Shown here: piece by piece, positions 24,874 to 32,405 of the stretch
Layout of the letters: every line of letters starts with the position of its first letter
Numbering within the stretch: the first letter of the stretch is position 1
Assembly (NCBI GenBank): GCA_031263785.1
Contig: JAISFC010000024.1
Coordinates: 1 to 41,063, forward strand
Source of the DNA: Clostridiales bacterium
Lineage (GTDB): Bacteria; Bacillota; Clostridia; Monoglobales; WRBX01
Direction of reading: 5' to 3'
Length of the DNA stretch: 41,063 nucleotides
Notes under the pieces: generated by a model
The model's database searches: none
Told to the model about the DNA's origin: nothing
Seen by the model: the letters and a program-made list of their open reading frames with translations, nothing else
Made by a program: the position numbers and the translations under genes

Positions 24874-26007
24874 ATGAGGAAAAATTTATACACGCCGGAC
24901 TTATTTACCTCGGAATCGGTCACGGAGGGGCATCCCGACAAGCTGTGCGACCGAATTTCCGACGAAATTTTGGACGCGATTCTCGCGAATGACTCCGGCG
25001 GTCGCGTCGCGTGTGAAACGGCGGTTGCGCGGGGAATGGTCTTGATAATAGGCGAAATCAGCACGGAATGCTACGTTGACATCCCCAAAATAGTGCGGGA
25101 TGCCGTCGCGGACATCGGGTATGTGCGCGCAAAATACGGGTTCGACGCGCAAACGTGCAGTGTTATGACATCGATAAACGAGCAGTCGGCGGATATTGCG
25201 CTGGGCACGAACGACAGAATAGGTGGGGCGGGCGACCAGGGCATGGTTTTTGGATTTGCCTGCAACCAAACGCCGGAATTGATGCCGCTGCCCGTCAGCC
25301 TCGCGCACAAGCTGGCGAGGGAGCTGGCGAATGTGCGTAAAAGCGGCGTTATTCCGTACTTGCGCCCGGACGGAAAGACGCAGGTGACGGTGGAGTATGA
25401 GGGCGATAAGCCCGTCCGCGTGGATACGATTGTGGTTTCGGCGCAGCACAGCCCGGACGCCGCGCGGGACGAGATAAAGGCAGATATAATCGAGAAAATA
25501 ATCAAGCCGATTATCCCGGAAAGCCTGATGCGGGACACTAAAATTCTTGTTAATCCGACGGGGGCGTTCGTAAACGGCGGACCGACGGCGGATTGCGGGC
25601 TCACGGGGCGCAAGATAATCGTGGATACATACGGCGGGTACGCGCGGCACGGGGGCGGGGCGTTTTCGGGCAAGGACCCCACTAAGGTGGACCGCAGCGC
25701 GGCATATGCGGCAAGATGGGCGGCGAAAAACGTGGTTGCGGCGGGGCTTGCGGACGCGTGCGAGCTGCAGATTGCCTACGCGATTGGGGTGGCGGAGCCG
25801 GTGTCGGTCATGATTGAAACTTTTGGGACCGAAAAGACGGACAAGCGGGAGATAATAAAGAAGATACGCGATAATTTCGACTTGACGCCTCGCGGGATAA
25901 TAAACGCATTAAATTTGCGCCGTCCTATTTACAAAAACACAGCTTGTTATGGGCATTTTGGGCGCACGGATATAGAGTTTGAGTGGGAGAAAACGGGAGT
26001 AATTTAA
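24874..26007 (+). CDS. metK: S-adenosylmethionine synthase
   Basis: MetK makes SAM from methionine and ATP. The visible motifs are [24 protein letters not shown] (in part: [12 protein letters not shown], with the ATP/Mg His), [10 protein letters not shown], the glycine loop around [14 protein letters not shown], and [20 protein letters not shown] (in part: [17 protein letters not shown]) which holds the phosphate-binding Lys/Asp. The length of 377 residues is typical. Only 52 bases separate it from the preceding gene, so there is no room for a SAM riboswitch directly upstream. GAGGAAGGG precedes the ATG. Confidence 0.97.
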   Translation: MRKNLYTPDLFTSESVTEGHPDKLCDRISDEILDAILANDSGGRVACETAVARGMVLIIGEISTECYVDIPKIVRDAVADIGYVRAKYGFDAQTCSVMTSINEQSADIALGTNDRIGGAGDQGMVFGFACNQTPELMPLPVSLAHKLARELANVRKSGVIPYLRPDGKTQVTVEYEGDKPVRVDTIVVSAQHSPDAARDEIKADIIEKIIKPIIPESLMRDTKILVNPTGAFVNGGPTADCGLTGRKIIVDTYGGYARHGGGAFSGKDPTKVDRSAAYAARWAAKNVVAAGLADACELQIAYAIGVAEPVSVMIETFGTEKTDKREIIKKIRDNFDLTPRGIINALNLRRPIYKNTACYGHFGRTDIEFEWEKTGVI

Positions 26008-26049
26008 AGAAAGCGAAGGCTTAATAAGCCTAAAGAAAGGGTGAATTTT

Positions 26050-27078
26050 ATGGCGCAGGATATTGGGATTGATTTGGGAACGGCATCTGTTTTGGTGTAT
26101 ATTAAGGGGAAGGGGATTGTGCTGAAGGAGCCGTCGGTTGTCGCGGTGGATACTACGACGAACCGCCTTCTCGCCGTGGGGCTTGAGGCGCAGCGCATGT
26201 TGGGGCGCACACCCGGCAACATAGTGGCGATTCGTCCGCTCAGGGAGGGCGTAATTTCGGATTACCAAATGACGGAGCGTATGCTGAAGTATTTCCTCGA
26301 GCGCATTTGCAAGCGGCAGCTGTTCAAGCCGCGCGTGATTATTTGCGTACCAAGCGGCGTTACGGAGGTTGAGGAGCGTGCGGTCATGGACGCGGCGAGC
26401 CAGGCGGGGGCGAGCAAGGTATATTTGATTGAGGAGCCGGTGGCGGCGGCAATTGGCGCGAACATCGACATTTCCAAGCCTTACGGCAACATGGTGGTAG
26501 ACATCGGCGGCGGCACGACTGACATTGCCGTAATTTCGCTCGGGGGGATTGTAGAGAGCAATTCCATCAAAATTGCGGGCGACAAGTTTGACGAGGCGAT
26601 TGTGAAATATATTCGCAAGAAGCACAACGTGCTGGTGGGGGAGCGCACGGCGGAGGACATAAAAATGCGCATAGGGTGCGTCATACCGCGCGAAAATGAA
26701 CTGGGCAAAAAAGAAACGCTGCAAATTGAAACGCGTGGACGCTGCTTGATTACGGGGCTGCCGAAGGAGATAACGGTTTCGTCGGACGAGGTGTGCCTTG
26801 CGCTGGAAGAGTGCTCAAACGCGATTACGGAGGCGATAAAGAATCTGCTGGAGACGACGCCGCCGGAGCTGATAGGCGACATAGCGACTCACGGGATAGT
26901 CCTGACGGGTGGCGGCGCGCTAATTTGGGGGCTGGATAAGCTAATCCACGCGGAAACGGGAATCCCGTGCTACGTTGCGGACGACGCGATATCCTGCGTT
27001 GCCGTCGGGACGGGGAAAGCGCTTGAGAACATCGAAAGCCTCAAGGATACCATGGATAAACGGCGGAGAATATCTTAA
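26050..27078 (+). CDS. MreB/Mbl-like actin-family cell-shape protein
   Basis: Bacterial actin of the MreB family, which forms membrane-associated filaments guiding side-wall synthesis. The phosphate-1 motif is DIGIDLGTASVLVYIKGKGIVL (in part: GIDLGTASVLVY), phosphate-2 is MVVDIGGGTTDIAVISLGG, and the adenosine motif is GIVLTGGGALIWGLD. VCVPSGVTEVE appears as ICVPSGVTEVEERAV. The ORF track begins at a GTG inside the Shine-Dalgarno (AAAGGGTG); the ATG at 26050 is the better start, giving 342 residues. No mreC or mreD follows, so this is one of the stand-alone paralogues (Mbl or MreBH type). A small AGGCTT-AAT-AAGCCT hairpin lies just upstream of its ribosome site. Confidence 0.92.
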   Translation: MAQDIGIDLGTASVLVYIKGKGIVLKEPSVVAVDTTTNRLLAVGLEAQRMLGRTPGNIVAIRPLREGVISDYQMTERMLKYFLERICKRQLFKPRVIICVPSGVTEVEERAVMDAASQAGASKVYLIEEPVAAAIGANIDISKPYGNMVVDIGGGTTDIAVISLGGIVESNSIKIAGDKFDEAIVKYIRKKHNVLVGERTAEDIKMRIGCVIPRENELGKKETLQIETRGRCLITGLPKEITVSSDEVCLALEECSNAITEAIKNLLETTPPELIGDIATHGIVLTGGGALIWGLDKLIHAETGIPCYVADDAISCVAVGTGKALENIESLKDTMDKRRRIS

Positions 27079-27128
27079 TTACGAATAATTTTACAATGCG
27101 TTAAAATTTGTTGGAGGGGGTCGGGTGT

Positions 27129-28394
27129 GTGAAAAAAAGCACGATTATTGCATGGAGTTTTGTGGCTATTATTGTGTTGAGTTTTGTATCTGTAATTGTT
27201 TTAAATTTCGCAAAAGGCGGTAGCGGCGGCGAGACCGCGAATAAAGATAATGCGCCTACATCTTTGGATTCAGACGTTAAGCTGATGAAAACGATTGATA
27301 ATGGCGGGAATATTATTTTCTCGCCGTTCAGCATAAAAATGGCGTTTATGATGGCGGCGAACGGCGCGTCGGGAGCGACTAAGCAGGAGATTTTGGATGC
27401 TTTTGGAGTGAGCGATTTGGATTCCTTTAACCAATCCGCGAAAAATGCGTCCGCGGTGATTGAAAGCGAGGAGCGTAGCGAATACGACACAGATAGGAAG
27501 ACTATGGCGTTTGAAATAGGCAATTCGATTTGGCTGAACAAGGATTATGAGGCGCCGACGTTTGCGAATGTGGTTTTTTCGCCGCAGTTTACGGCAAAGG
27601 TGCAGGAGTTTTTCCATGGGGTCAGCAATGTTGTGGGCAAGGCAAACAGGGTGACCGCGGTAAACGCGTGGATTGAAGAGAAAACTCACGGGAAAATCGT
27701 CGGGGCATTGCCGGATAGCGATGATTTTGACTATATGTCTGCGTTGGTGAACACGATTTATTTTAAGGCGGAATGGGCGAACCAATTCACAGAAGCGGCG
27801 ACGCAAAAGAGGATGTTTACGAACAAAAACGGCACGACGGCATCGGTGGATTTTATGAATAAAACCGAAGGTATGGGCTATTTTGAGAACGGTAAATTCC
27901 AAGCGGTTGAGATTCCGTATTATACCGGCAGTGACGCGCAAATTAGCATGTTTATTTTTCTGCCGAAAAAAACGTCGAGTGAGATAGACGCGAATGATAT
28001 GAGCGCGGTTTTCGCGAATAAAACGTCGGAGAATGTTAATCTAAGCATTCCTAAATTTAAGACGGAATTTAAAGATACGGGAATTAAGGATAAACTAGCG
28101 CAATTGGGGATTGTTGAGGCTTTTAATGGGGAGCGCGCTCAATTTGGCGGAACATATGATAATTTGCCTGCCGGATTTAACGCTTATATTGGTTTTGTGA
28201 TACATCAAGCGTATATTGAGATAGACGAGAACGGCACCGAAGCGGCGGCGACGACGATTATTGGGGGAAAGAATCTTGCTATTGCCATTCCGCCCACCCC
28301 GAAGGAGTTTGTGGCTGACCATCCGTTTACTTATGTGATTCGCGATAATAGCTCGGGCGACGTGTATTTTATGGGGAAGATAGTTTCTTTTTAA
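27129..28394 (+). CDS. Serpin (serine protease inhibitor), membrane-anchored
   Basis: Serpins trap serine or cysteine proteases by a conformational change after cleavage of an exposed loop. Residues 1-25 form an uncleaved anchor or signal. The fold is recognisable in NIIFSPFSIKMAFMMAANGASGATKQEI (in part: FSPFSIKMAFMMAANGASG), VNTIYFKAEWANQF, ISMFIFLPKK, and the C-terminal DHPFTYVIRDNSSGDVYFMGKI (in part). The loop hinge ENGTEAAATT is a proper inhibitory hinge with small residues. Counting from Gly as P15 puts P1 at Leu (N-L-A), though the loop is about five residues longer than in antitrypsin, so P1 is uncertain. The start is GTG at 27129, eight bases after GGAGGGGG, preferred over the TTG in the ORF track. 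Confidence 0.92.
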   Translation: MKKSTIIAWSFVAIIVLSFVSVIVLNFAKGGSGGETANKDNAPTSLDSDVKLMKTIDNGGNIIFSPFSIKMAFMMAANGASGATKQEILDAFGVSDLDSFNQSAKNASAVIESEERSEYDTDRKTMAFEIGNSIWLNKDYEAPTFANVVFSPQFTAKVQEFFHGVSNVVGKANRVTAVNAWIEEKTHGKIVGALPDSDDFDYMSALVNTIYFKAEWANQFTEAATQKRMFTNKNGTTASVDFMNKTEGMGYFENGKFQAVEIPYYTGSDAQISMFIFLPKKTSSEIDANDMSAVFANKTSENVNLSIPKFKTEFKDTGIKDKLAQLGIVEAFNGERAQFGGTYDNLPAGFNAYIGFVIHQAYIEIDENGTEAAATTIIGGKNLAIAIPPTPKEFVADHPFTYVIRDNSSGDVYFMGKIVSF

Positions 28395-28408
28395 CTAGTT
28401 GGCGGCGG

Positions 28409-29371
28409 TCAAATGCTTAGTTGCAAGGCTAATTTTATCAATTCCTCGCTGTCATCGGGCGCGACGGAAAGCCCCTCGTTTACGTCGATGTCGTATATTT
28501 TGTTGTCCTTCATGCCCACGATTCGGTTGCCTATGCCGTTGCGCAGCAAATCCACCGCCCGCGCGCCCATTTGGCTGGCGAGGCAGCGGTCCATCGCAGT
28601 CGGGCTCCCGCCGCGTTGCATGTAGCCTAAAGTGTTAATCTTTGTCTCGATTTTAGTTTCCTGCTCTATGCGCCGCTTAAGCTCGTCCGCGCCGCCTACG
28701 CCCTCGGCAAGCACAATGATAAAATGCTTCTTGTTGCGCCTGATTCCGTCGTTTATCACGGAAACTATGTCGGGCGTGTTTTCGGGCTTCATCTCGGGGA
28801 CGTACACCGCCTCCGCGCCCGTGGCAATCGCCACATGTATGGCAATTTTGCCGGAATTGCGCCCCATAACCTCAATGATATTGCAGCGTTGATGGCTGGA
28901 CGCCGTGTCGCGAATTTTATCCACCGCGTCCTTCGCCGTGTTTATCGCGGTATCAAAGCCGATTGTGTATTCAGTGCAGGAGATGTCGTTGTCGATGGTG
29001 CCCGGGATGCCGATGGTTGGCAAGCCGGAAGCCGCAAGGTCGCGCACGCCGCGGAAGGAGCCGTCGCCGCCGATTACAACAAGACCGTCAAGGTGAAAGT
29101 ATTTCGCCTGTTCGACGGCTTTTTTAACGCCTTCAGGGGTGGCGAATTCCGTAGACCGCGCCGTTTGAAGCACAGTCCCGCCGCGTTGCAGGATGTCGGA
29201 CACATCCCGCGCGTTAAACTCGAAGAAGTCGCCGTGTAAAAGCCCGCTAAATCCGCGTCTTATGCCCAGCGCGCGCAGATTGTAAAATTTGGCGCTGCGC
29301 ACCACGGAGCGAATTGCCGCGTTCATGCCGGGCGCGTCACCGCCGCTTGTTAAAACTCCGATTGTGTTCAT
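28409..29371 (-). CDS. pfkA: ATP-dependent 6-phosphofructokinase
   Basis: Committing enzyme of glycolysis, converting fructose 6-phosphate and ATP to the 1,6-bisphosphate. Motifs are IGVLTSGGDAPGMNAAIR, the IGGDGSFRGV loop (Gly after GGD marks ATP, not pyrophosphate, as donor), catalytic GTIDNDI, EVMGRNSGKIA and LGYMQRGGSPTAMDR. The length of 320 residues is normal. It is the last gene of the nusA-to-pfkA series and ends 14 bases from the serpin gene, tail to tail. GGAAGGATG precedes the ATG. An 83-base gap with a tandem palindromic repeat separates it from ribF, so it may also be transcribed alone. Confidence 0.96.
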   Translation of the reverse strand: MNTIGVLTSGGDAPGMNAAIRSVVRSAKFYNLRALGIRRGFSGLLHGDFFEFNARDVSDILQRGGTVLQTARSTEFATPEGVKKAVEQAKYFHLDGLVVIGGDGSFRGVRDLAASGLPTIGIPGTIDNDISCTEYTIGFDTAINTAKDAVDKIRDTASSHQRCNIIEVMGRNSGKIAIHVAIATGAEAVYVPEMKPENTPDIVSVINDGIRRNKKHFIIVLAEGVGGADELKRRIEQETKIETKINTLGYMQRGGSPTAMDRCLASQMGARAVDLLRNGIGNRIVGMKDNKIYDIDVNEGLSVAPDDSEELIKLALQLSI

Positions 29372-29389
29372 AATATCATCCTTCCTGAA

Positions 29390-29419
29390 GGTAATGCGGG
29401 CATTGGTAATGCGAGCATT
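29390..29419. repeat. Tandem 15-bp palindromic repeat upstream of pfkA
   Basis: GGTAATGCGGGCATT is followed directly by GGTAATGCGAGCATT, with one difference. Each unit contains the palindrome AATGC-NN-GCATT. The block lies 19-48 bases before the pfkA start, where an operator or a leader hairpin could act. Confidence 0.6.
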
Positions 29420-29454
29420 GGGTCAATCAACACCACGGGCGAAAACGCTGATTA

Positions 29455-30132
29455 TCAGCAGCTCATCAATATAGTTTCGTGCGCCTTTTCCATTTCCGTA
29501 GACGGCACAAGCACCTCGTGCATTTCGTTGCCGCTGTCGTAAACGCGCGCCAGCACAGCGCTTTTCTCCAGCGCGTTCCGCACCTTTTCAGCCATTTCGA
29601 GCGTTTGCGCCATGTATATGGAAGTCCACATCCCAATCAAATCCTTTCTGCCGTTAATTTGGCGTCCGAGCAGAGAACTCGCGGTTCTTGTGTTGCCTGC
29701 CGCCAGAAGCTTACGAATCCGCGTGCTCGAGACCAACGCCCCGCCGACCTTGAGAGGAGGCATCACCTTTAGCTCCACGCCGTATTCGTCGCACAATTCG
29801 GCTAGGAAAGCAACGTTGCCCTCTTTCCCTTTGCCGAAGGTGAAATTAAATCCCACGACGACCAAGCTTGCTTTCAGCTCTTGAACAATGCACTTCTCGA
29901 AAAAATCCGCCGCAGTCATATTTTTAAGGTTATCAAGCGGTTTTGCGATGACTTGATGCACACCTAAGCCCTTAAGGAGCCGCTGCTTTTCATCGGGAGT
30001 CGTAAGGCTCTCCGCGGAATTTTGAATCACCAGCGCGCACGTGGGCGATGACGAATTTACCGCAATTCTAACGAGCTTTCTATGCGCAATATGAACGCCG
30101 TCAAACGTACCGGCGACAACCCCTAAACCCAT
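29455..30132 (-). CDS. ribF: RibF-type FAD synthetase domain lacking riboflavin kinase, fused to a small C-terminal domain
   Basis: The first 157 residues are the FMN adenylyltransferase (FAD synthetase) half of RibF: GTFDGVHIAHRKL (HxGH-type motif with Ala in place of Gly), VVGFNFTFGKGKEGN, and SSTRIRKLLAAGN ending ASSLLGR. In normal RibF the roughly 125-residue riboflavin kinase domain follows at this point. Here it is replaced by about 65 residues, starting near GMWTSIYMAQ and containing EVLVPSTEMEKAHETI, resembling small stand-alone DUF2007-like proteins. The frame is continuous. An in-frame ATG (29629-29631) about ten bases after AGAAAGGA could also let the tail be made separately. The start overlaps the truB end by ten bases. 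FMN must come from another enzyme or the protein has changed role. Confidence 0.8.
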   Translation of the reverse strand: MGLGVVAGTFDGVHIAHRKLVRIAVNSSSPTCALVIQNSAESLTTPDEKQRLLKGLGVHQVIAKPLDNLKNMTAADFFEKCIVQELKASLVVVGFNFTFGKGKEGNVAFLAELCDEYGVELKVMPPLKVGGALVSSTRIRKLLAAGNTRTASSLLGRQINGRKDLIGMWTSIYMAQTLEMAEKVRNALEKSAVLARVYDSGNEMHEVLVPSTEMEKAHETILMSC

Positions 30133-30989
30133 AATGCTTTCACCAACTTTAAAACTCCGCCTTCCGCACGGCTTATAGCCAATAATTCGCCGCCCGCGCT
30201 TTTCACTCTGTAAAATCCGTCAGGCAGGTCGGCCTCTATTTTTCCGCCGTTTATAATTGTGAATTCTTTTTCTTCCGGCACGATAAATTCGGCGAAATCC
30301 GCCAGCGCGCCGTCTATGGAAATCATCTCAAATTCCTTATTTTCCAACTGATTAGTCGTTATGCACTGCTCCAGCGCAAACCGCCCGACCCGCGTCCGTA
30401 TCAACGCGCTCATGCACCCGCCGCAGCCCAGACGATTGCCTATATCGTGGCAAAGTGTGCGCATATACGTGCCTTTGGAGCAGTCGACGAGCATCTCAAT
30501 TAAATCATTTGCAATTTTCAGCACTTCTATGCTATGTATACGTATTTTTCGCGGCTTGCGTTCCACCTCAATGCCCTTCCGCGCCAGCTCGTACAGCTTT
30601 TTTCCGCCGATTTTCAGGGCGGAATACATGGGCGGGATTTGCTCAATTTCGCCCACGAATTCCGCGATGACCTCACGGATTTGCGCGTCGCGGGGAAGTG
30701 GGATTCTGCCGAGGTTAAGCGCGATTCGCTTGCCCGTTATGTCCTGCGTGTCCGTCACGATGCCCAGCTGCATGCTCACGCGGTATTGTTTCCGCTCCAC
30801 CTGCAAAAACTCCGCTATTTTGGTCGCTCTGCCCACGCAAATGGGTAAAACGCCCGTCGCCATCGGGTCCAACGTGCCGACGTGCCCCGCTTTTTCAATC
30901 TTGAGGACCCGCCGCGTTTGAATCACGATGTCGTGCGACGTTATCATTTGAGGCTTATTTACTAAGATAATCCCTGCTTCTAATATAAT
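30123..30989 (-). CDS. truB: tRNA pseudouridine55 synthase
   Basis: TruB isomerises U55 in the T-loop of tRNAs. Motifs are ITSHDIVIQTRRVL, the catalytic-Asp segment KAGHVGTLDPMATGVLPI, IPPMYSALKIGGKKLYELARKG and CSKGTYMRTLCHDIGNRLG (in part: CSKGTYMRTL), plus a PUA-like C terminus. The first ATG (30947) would cut off GIILVNKPQ, which matches the conserved TruB start, and the frame stays open to a stop at 31005-31007 with no ATG, GTG or TTG. An ATT at 30987-30989, six bases after GGGAGG, is the best-placed start and is used here, giving 288 residues. The start overlaps the nrnA end by 35 bases. Confidence 0.92.
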   Translation of the reverse strand: MILEAGIILVNKPQMITSHDIVIQTRRVLKIEKAGHVGTLDPMATGVLPICVGRATKIAEFLQVERKQYRVSMQLGIVTDTQDITGKRIALNLGRIPLPRDAQIREVIAEFVGEIEQIPPMYSALKIGGKKLYELARKGIEVERKPRKIRIHSIEVLKIANDLIEMLVDCSKGTYMRTLCHDIGNRLGCGGCMSALIRTRVGRFALEQCITTNQLENKEFEMISIDGALADFAEFIVPEEKEFTIINGGKIEADLPDGFYRVKSAGGELLAISRAEGGVLKLVKALWV

Positions 30990-31968
30990 CCTCAGCCTCC
31001 CTAACTATAATTTCCCCGACGGCTTGAAGGTCAGTTTCGGTTGGAAATTCGCAGCCCGCCGCGCGCAAGTGTCCGCCGCCCCCGAACCGCGCGCAAAACT
31101 CCGAAACATCATAGATATCGCTGTTGGACCGCAGGCTCGCCTTAATGCTGCCGTCGTCTTTTTTGCGCAGGTAAATCGCTATTTTTACGCCGAGAATGTT
31201 GCGCGCAAAATTCACCAGCCCCTCAATATCCGACGATGTGCAATTGTGCTTGCTCATCTGCTCCGGAGACACGGTTATAAGTGAAACGCCCGTGTTTTTG
31301 CTGAATTTGAGCCCGCACAGCACCTCGCCGACTAAGCGCGTCCGCTCAATTGTGTTGGAAACGAAGAGAAGAGTGTTAATTTTGGCGGAATTTGCGCCCT
31401 TGCGAATGAGGTCCGCGGCGATTTCCAAGCTGCGCGGAGTGGCGTTAGCCTGACGGAATCCGCCGGTGTCTGAGGAAATAGCCAGATACAAATTATTCGC
31501 TATTTCAGGCGTAATTTCAACCCCATACAGCCGGCAAAATTCGTAAATCACCTCGCCGCACGCGCCAGCCTCGACGTCGACGTAATTTATCGCGCCGAAA
31601 CGAGTGCAGGTTTTGTGGTGGTCGAAGCAAATTGTATTTTCACCCGCGGCAAGGTAGAGCTCGGCACGAGTCCCCAGCCGCCCTAAATCCGAGCTGTCGA
31701 CGGCAATAACAAGGTCGTAATCCGTATTATTTTCGCCGTCAGTTTCAGAATCGCATACGACCGGCATGAGCTTGTGCGGCTCAATTTCTTCGGTTATAAC
31801 GCGCACCGCCTTTGGAGCGCCCGTCGCCGCGCCCATCTGCTCAATAACGAGCTTGAGCCCGTAAGCCGTCCCCAACGCGTCGCCGTCCGCGTCAACATGC
31901 GTCAAAATGGCAATATTGCCCGATGCCGCTATCTTATCAAAGGCTTTTTTTAAATCGTCCGTTTTCAT
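30955..31968 (-). CDS. nrnA: DHH/DHHA1 phosphoesterase, NrnA-like
   Basis: Oligoribonuclease or pAp/c-di-nucleotide-degrading phosphoesterase of the NrnA group. The DHH catalytic part has ILTHVDADGDALGTAYGL (metal Asp residues), VIAVDSSD, ICFDHHKTCTRF (the DHH motif) and ISSDTGGFRQANATPR. The DHHA1 part ends with the substrate-binding FGGGGHLRAAGCEF. The length of 337 residues is normal. It lies between rbfA and truB, the usual place in Clostridia. The ATG lies 18 bases upstream of the rbfA stop region with GGAGATGACAAG before it. Confidence 0.94.
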   Translation of the reverse strand: MKTDDLKKAFDKIAASGNIAILTHVDADGDALGTAYGLKLVIEQMGAATGAPKAVRVITEEIEPHKLMPVVCDSETDGENNTDYDLVIAVDSSDLGRLGTRAELYLAAGENTICFDHHKTCTRFGAINYVDVEAGACGEVIYEFCRLYGVEITPEIANNLYLAISSDTGGFRQANATPRSLEIAADLIRKGANSAKINTLLFVSNTIERTRLVGEVLCGLKFSKNTGVSLITVSPEQMSKHNCTSSDIEGLVNFARNILGVKIAIYLRKKDDGSIKASLRSNSDIYDVSEFCARFGGGGHLRAAGCEFPTETDLQAVGEIIVREAEDYIRSRDYLSK

Positions 31969-31986
31969 CTTGTCATCTCCGTGGTT

Positions 31987-32331
31987 TCAACTTTTGTCCT
32001 GAATGTCCTTTAATATGCTATTAATTTTCGCGCCCGTCTCCATAGAATGGTCCAGGACGAAAATCAATTCAGGCGTAAAATGCAGGTCAATTCGTTCCCC
32101 AAGCTCGCGGCGTATGAACCCGCCGGCGCTTTTTAGCCCGTTCAAAGTCTCCTTTTGCTCGCTCTCGTTGCCCATCACACTGACAAACACCTTAGCCTGC
32201 TTCAAATCCTTAGTGGTCGCCACGCCGACAACGCTCGTCATTGCAGCCACGCGCGGGTCTTTCACCTCGCGGATAACCGCGGCAATATCCCGTTTAATCC
32301 CCTCGTTTATCTTATCCATTCTGTGCTGCAT
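31987..32331 (-). CDS. rbfA: 30S ribosome-binding factor A
   Basis: RbfA is a KH-like protein needed for late 16S rRNA maturation and cold adaptation. It has the typical MDKINEGIKRDIAAVI start, KDPRVAAMTSVVGVATTKDLKQAKVFVSV (in part) and the FIRRELGERIDLHFTPELIFVLDHSME block (in part: RIDLHFTPELIFVLD). The ORF track includes seven upstream codons; AGGAGG seven bases before the ATG at 32329-32331 fixes the start, giving 114 residues. It follows infB by 74 bases. Confidence 0.95.
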   Translation of the reverse strand: MQHRMDKINEGIKRDIAAVIREVKDPRVAAMTSVVGVATTKDLKQAKVFVSVMGNESEQKETLNGLKSAGGFIRRELGERIDLHFTPELIFVLDHSMETGAKINSILKDIQDKS

Positions 32332-32405
32332 TGTCAAACCTCCTATAAGCATTGAATGTTCGTTGTCTTCCGTTAGCCTCGCGCCTCATCGCCTCTGATT
32401 TTGCG

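Noticed and set aside
25909-26724. ORF 25909-26724 (-), 271 residues
   Set aside because: Antisense across metK and the mreB paralogue; composition is that of a shadow frame.
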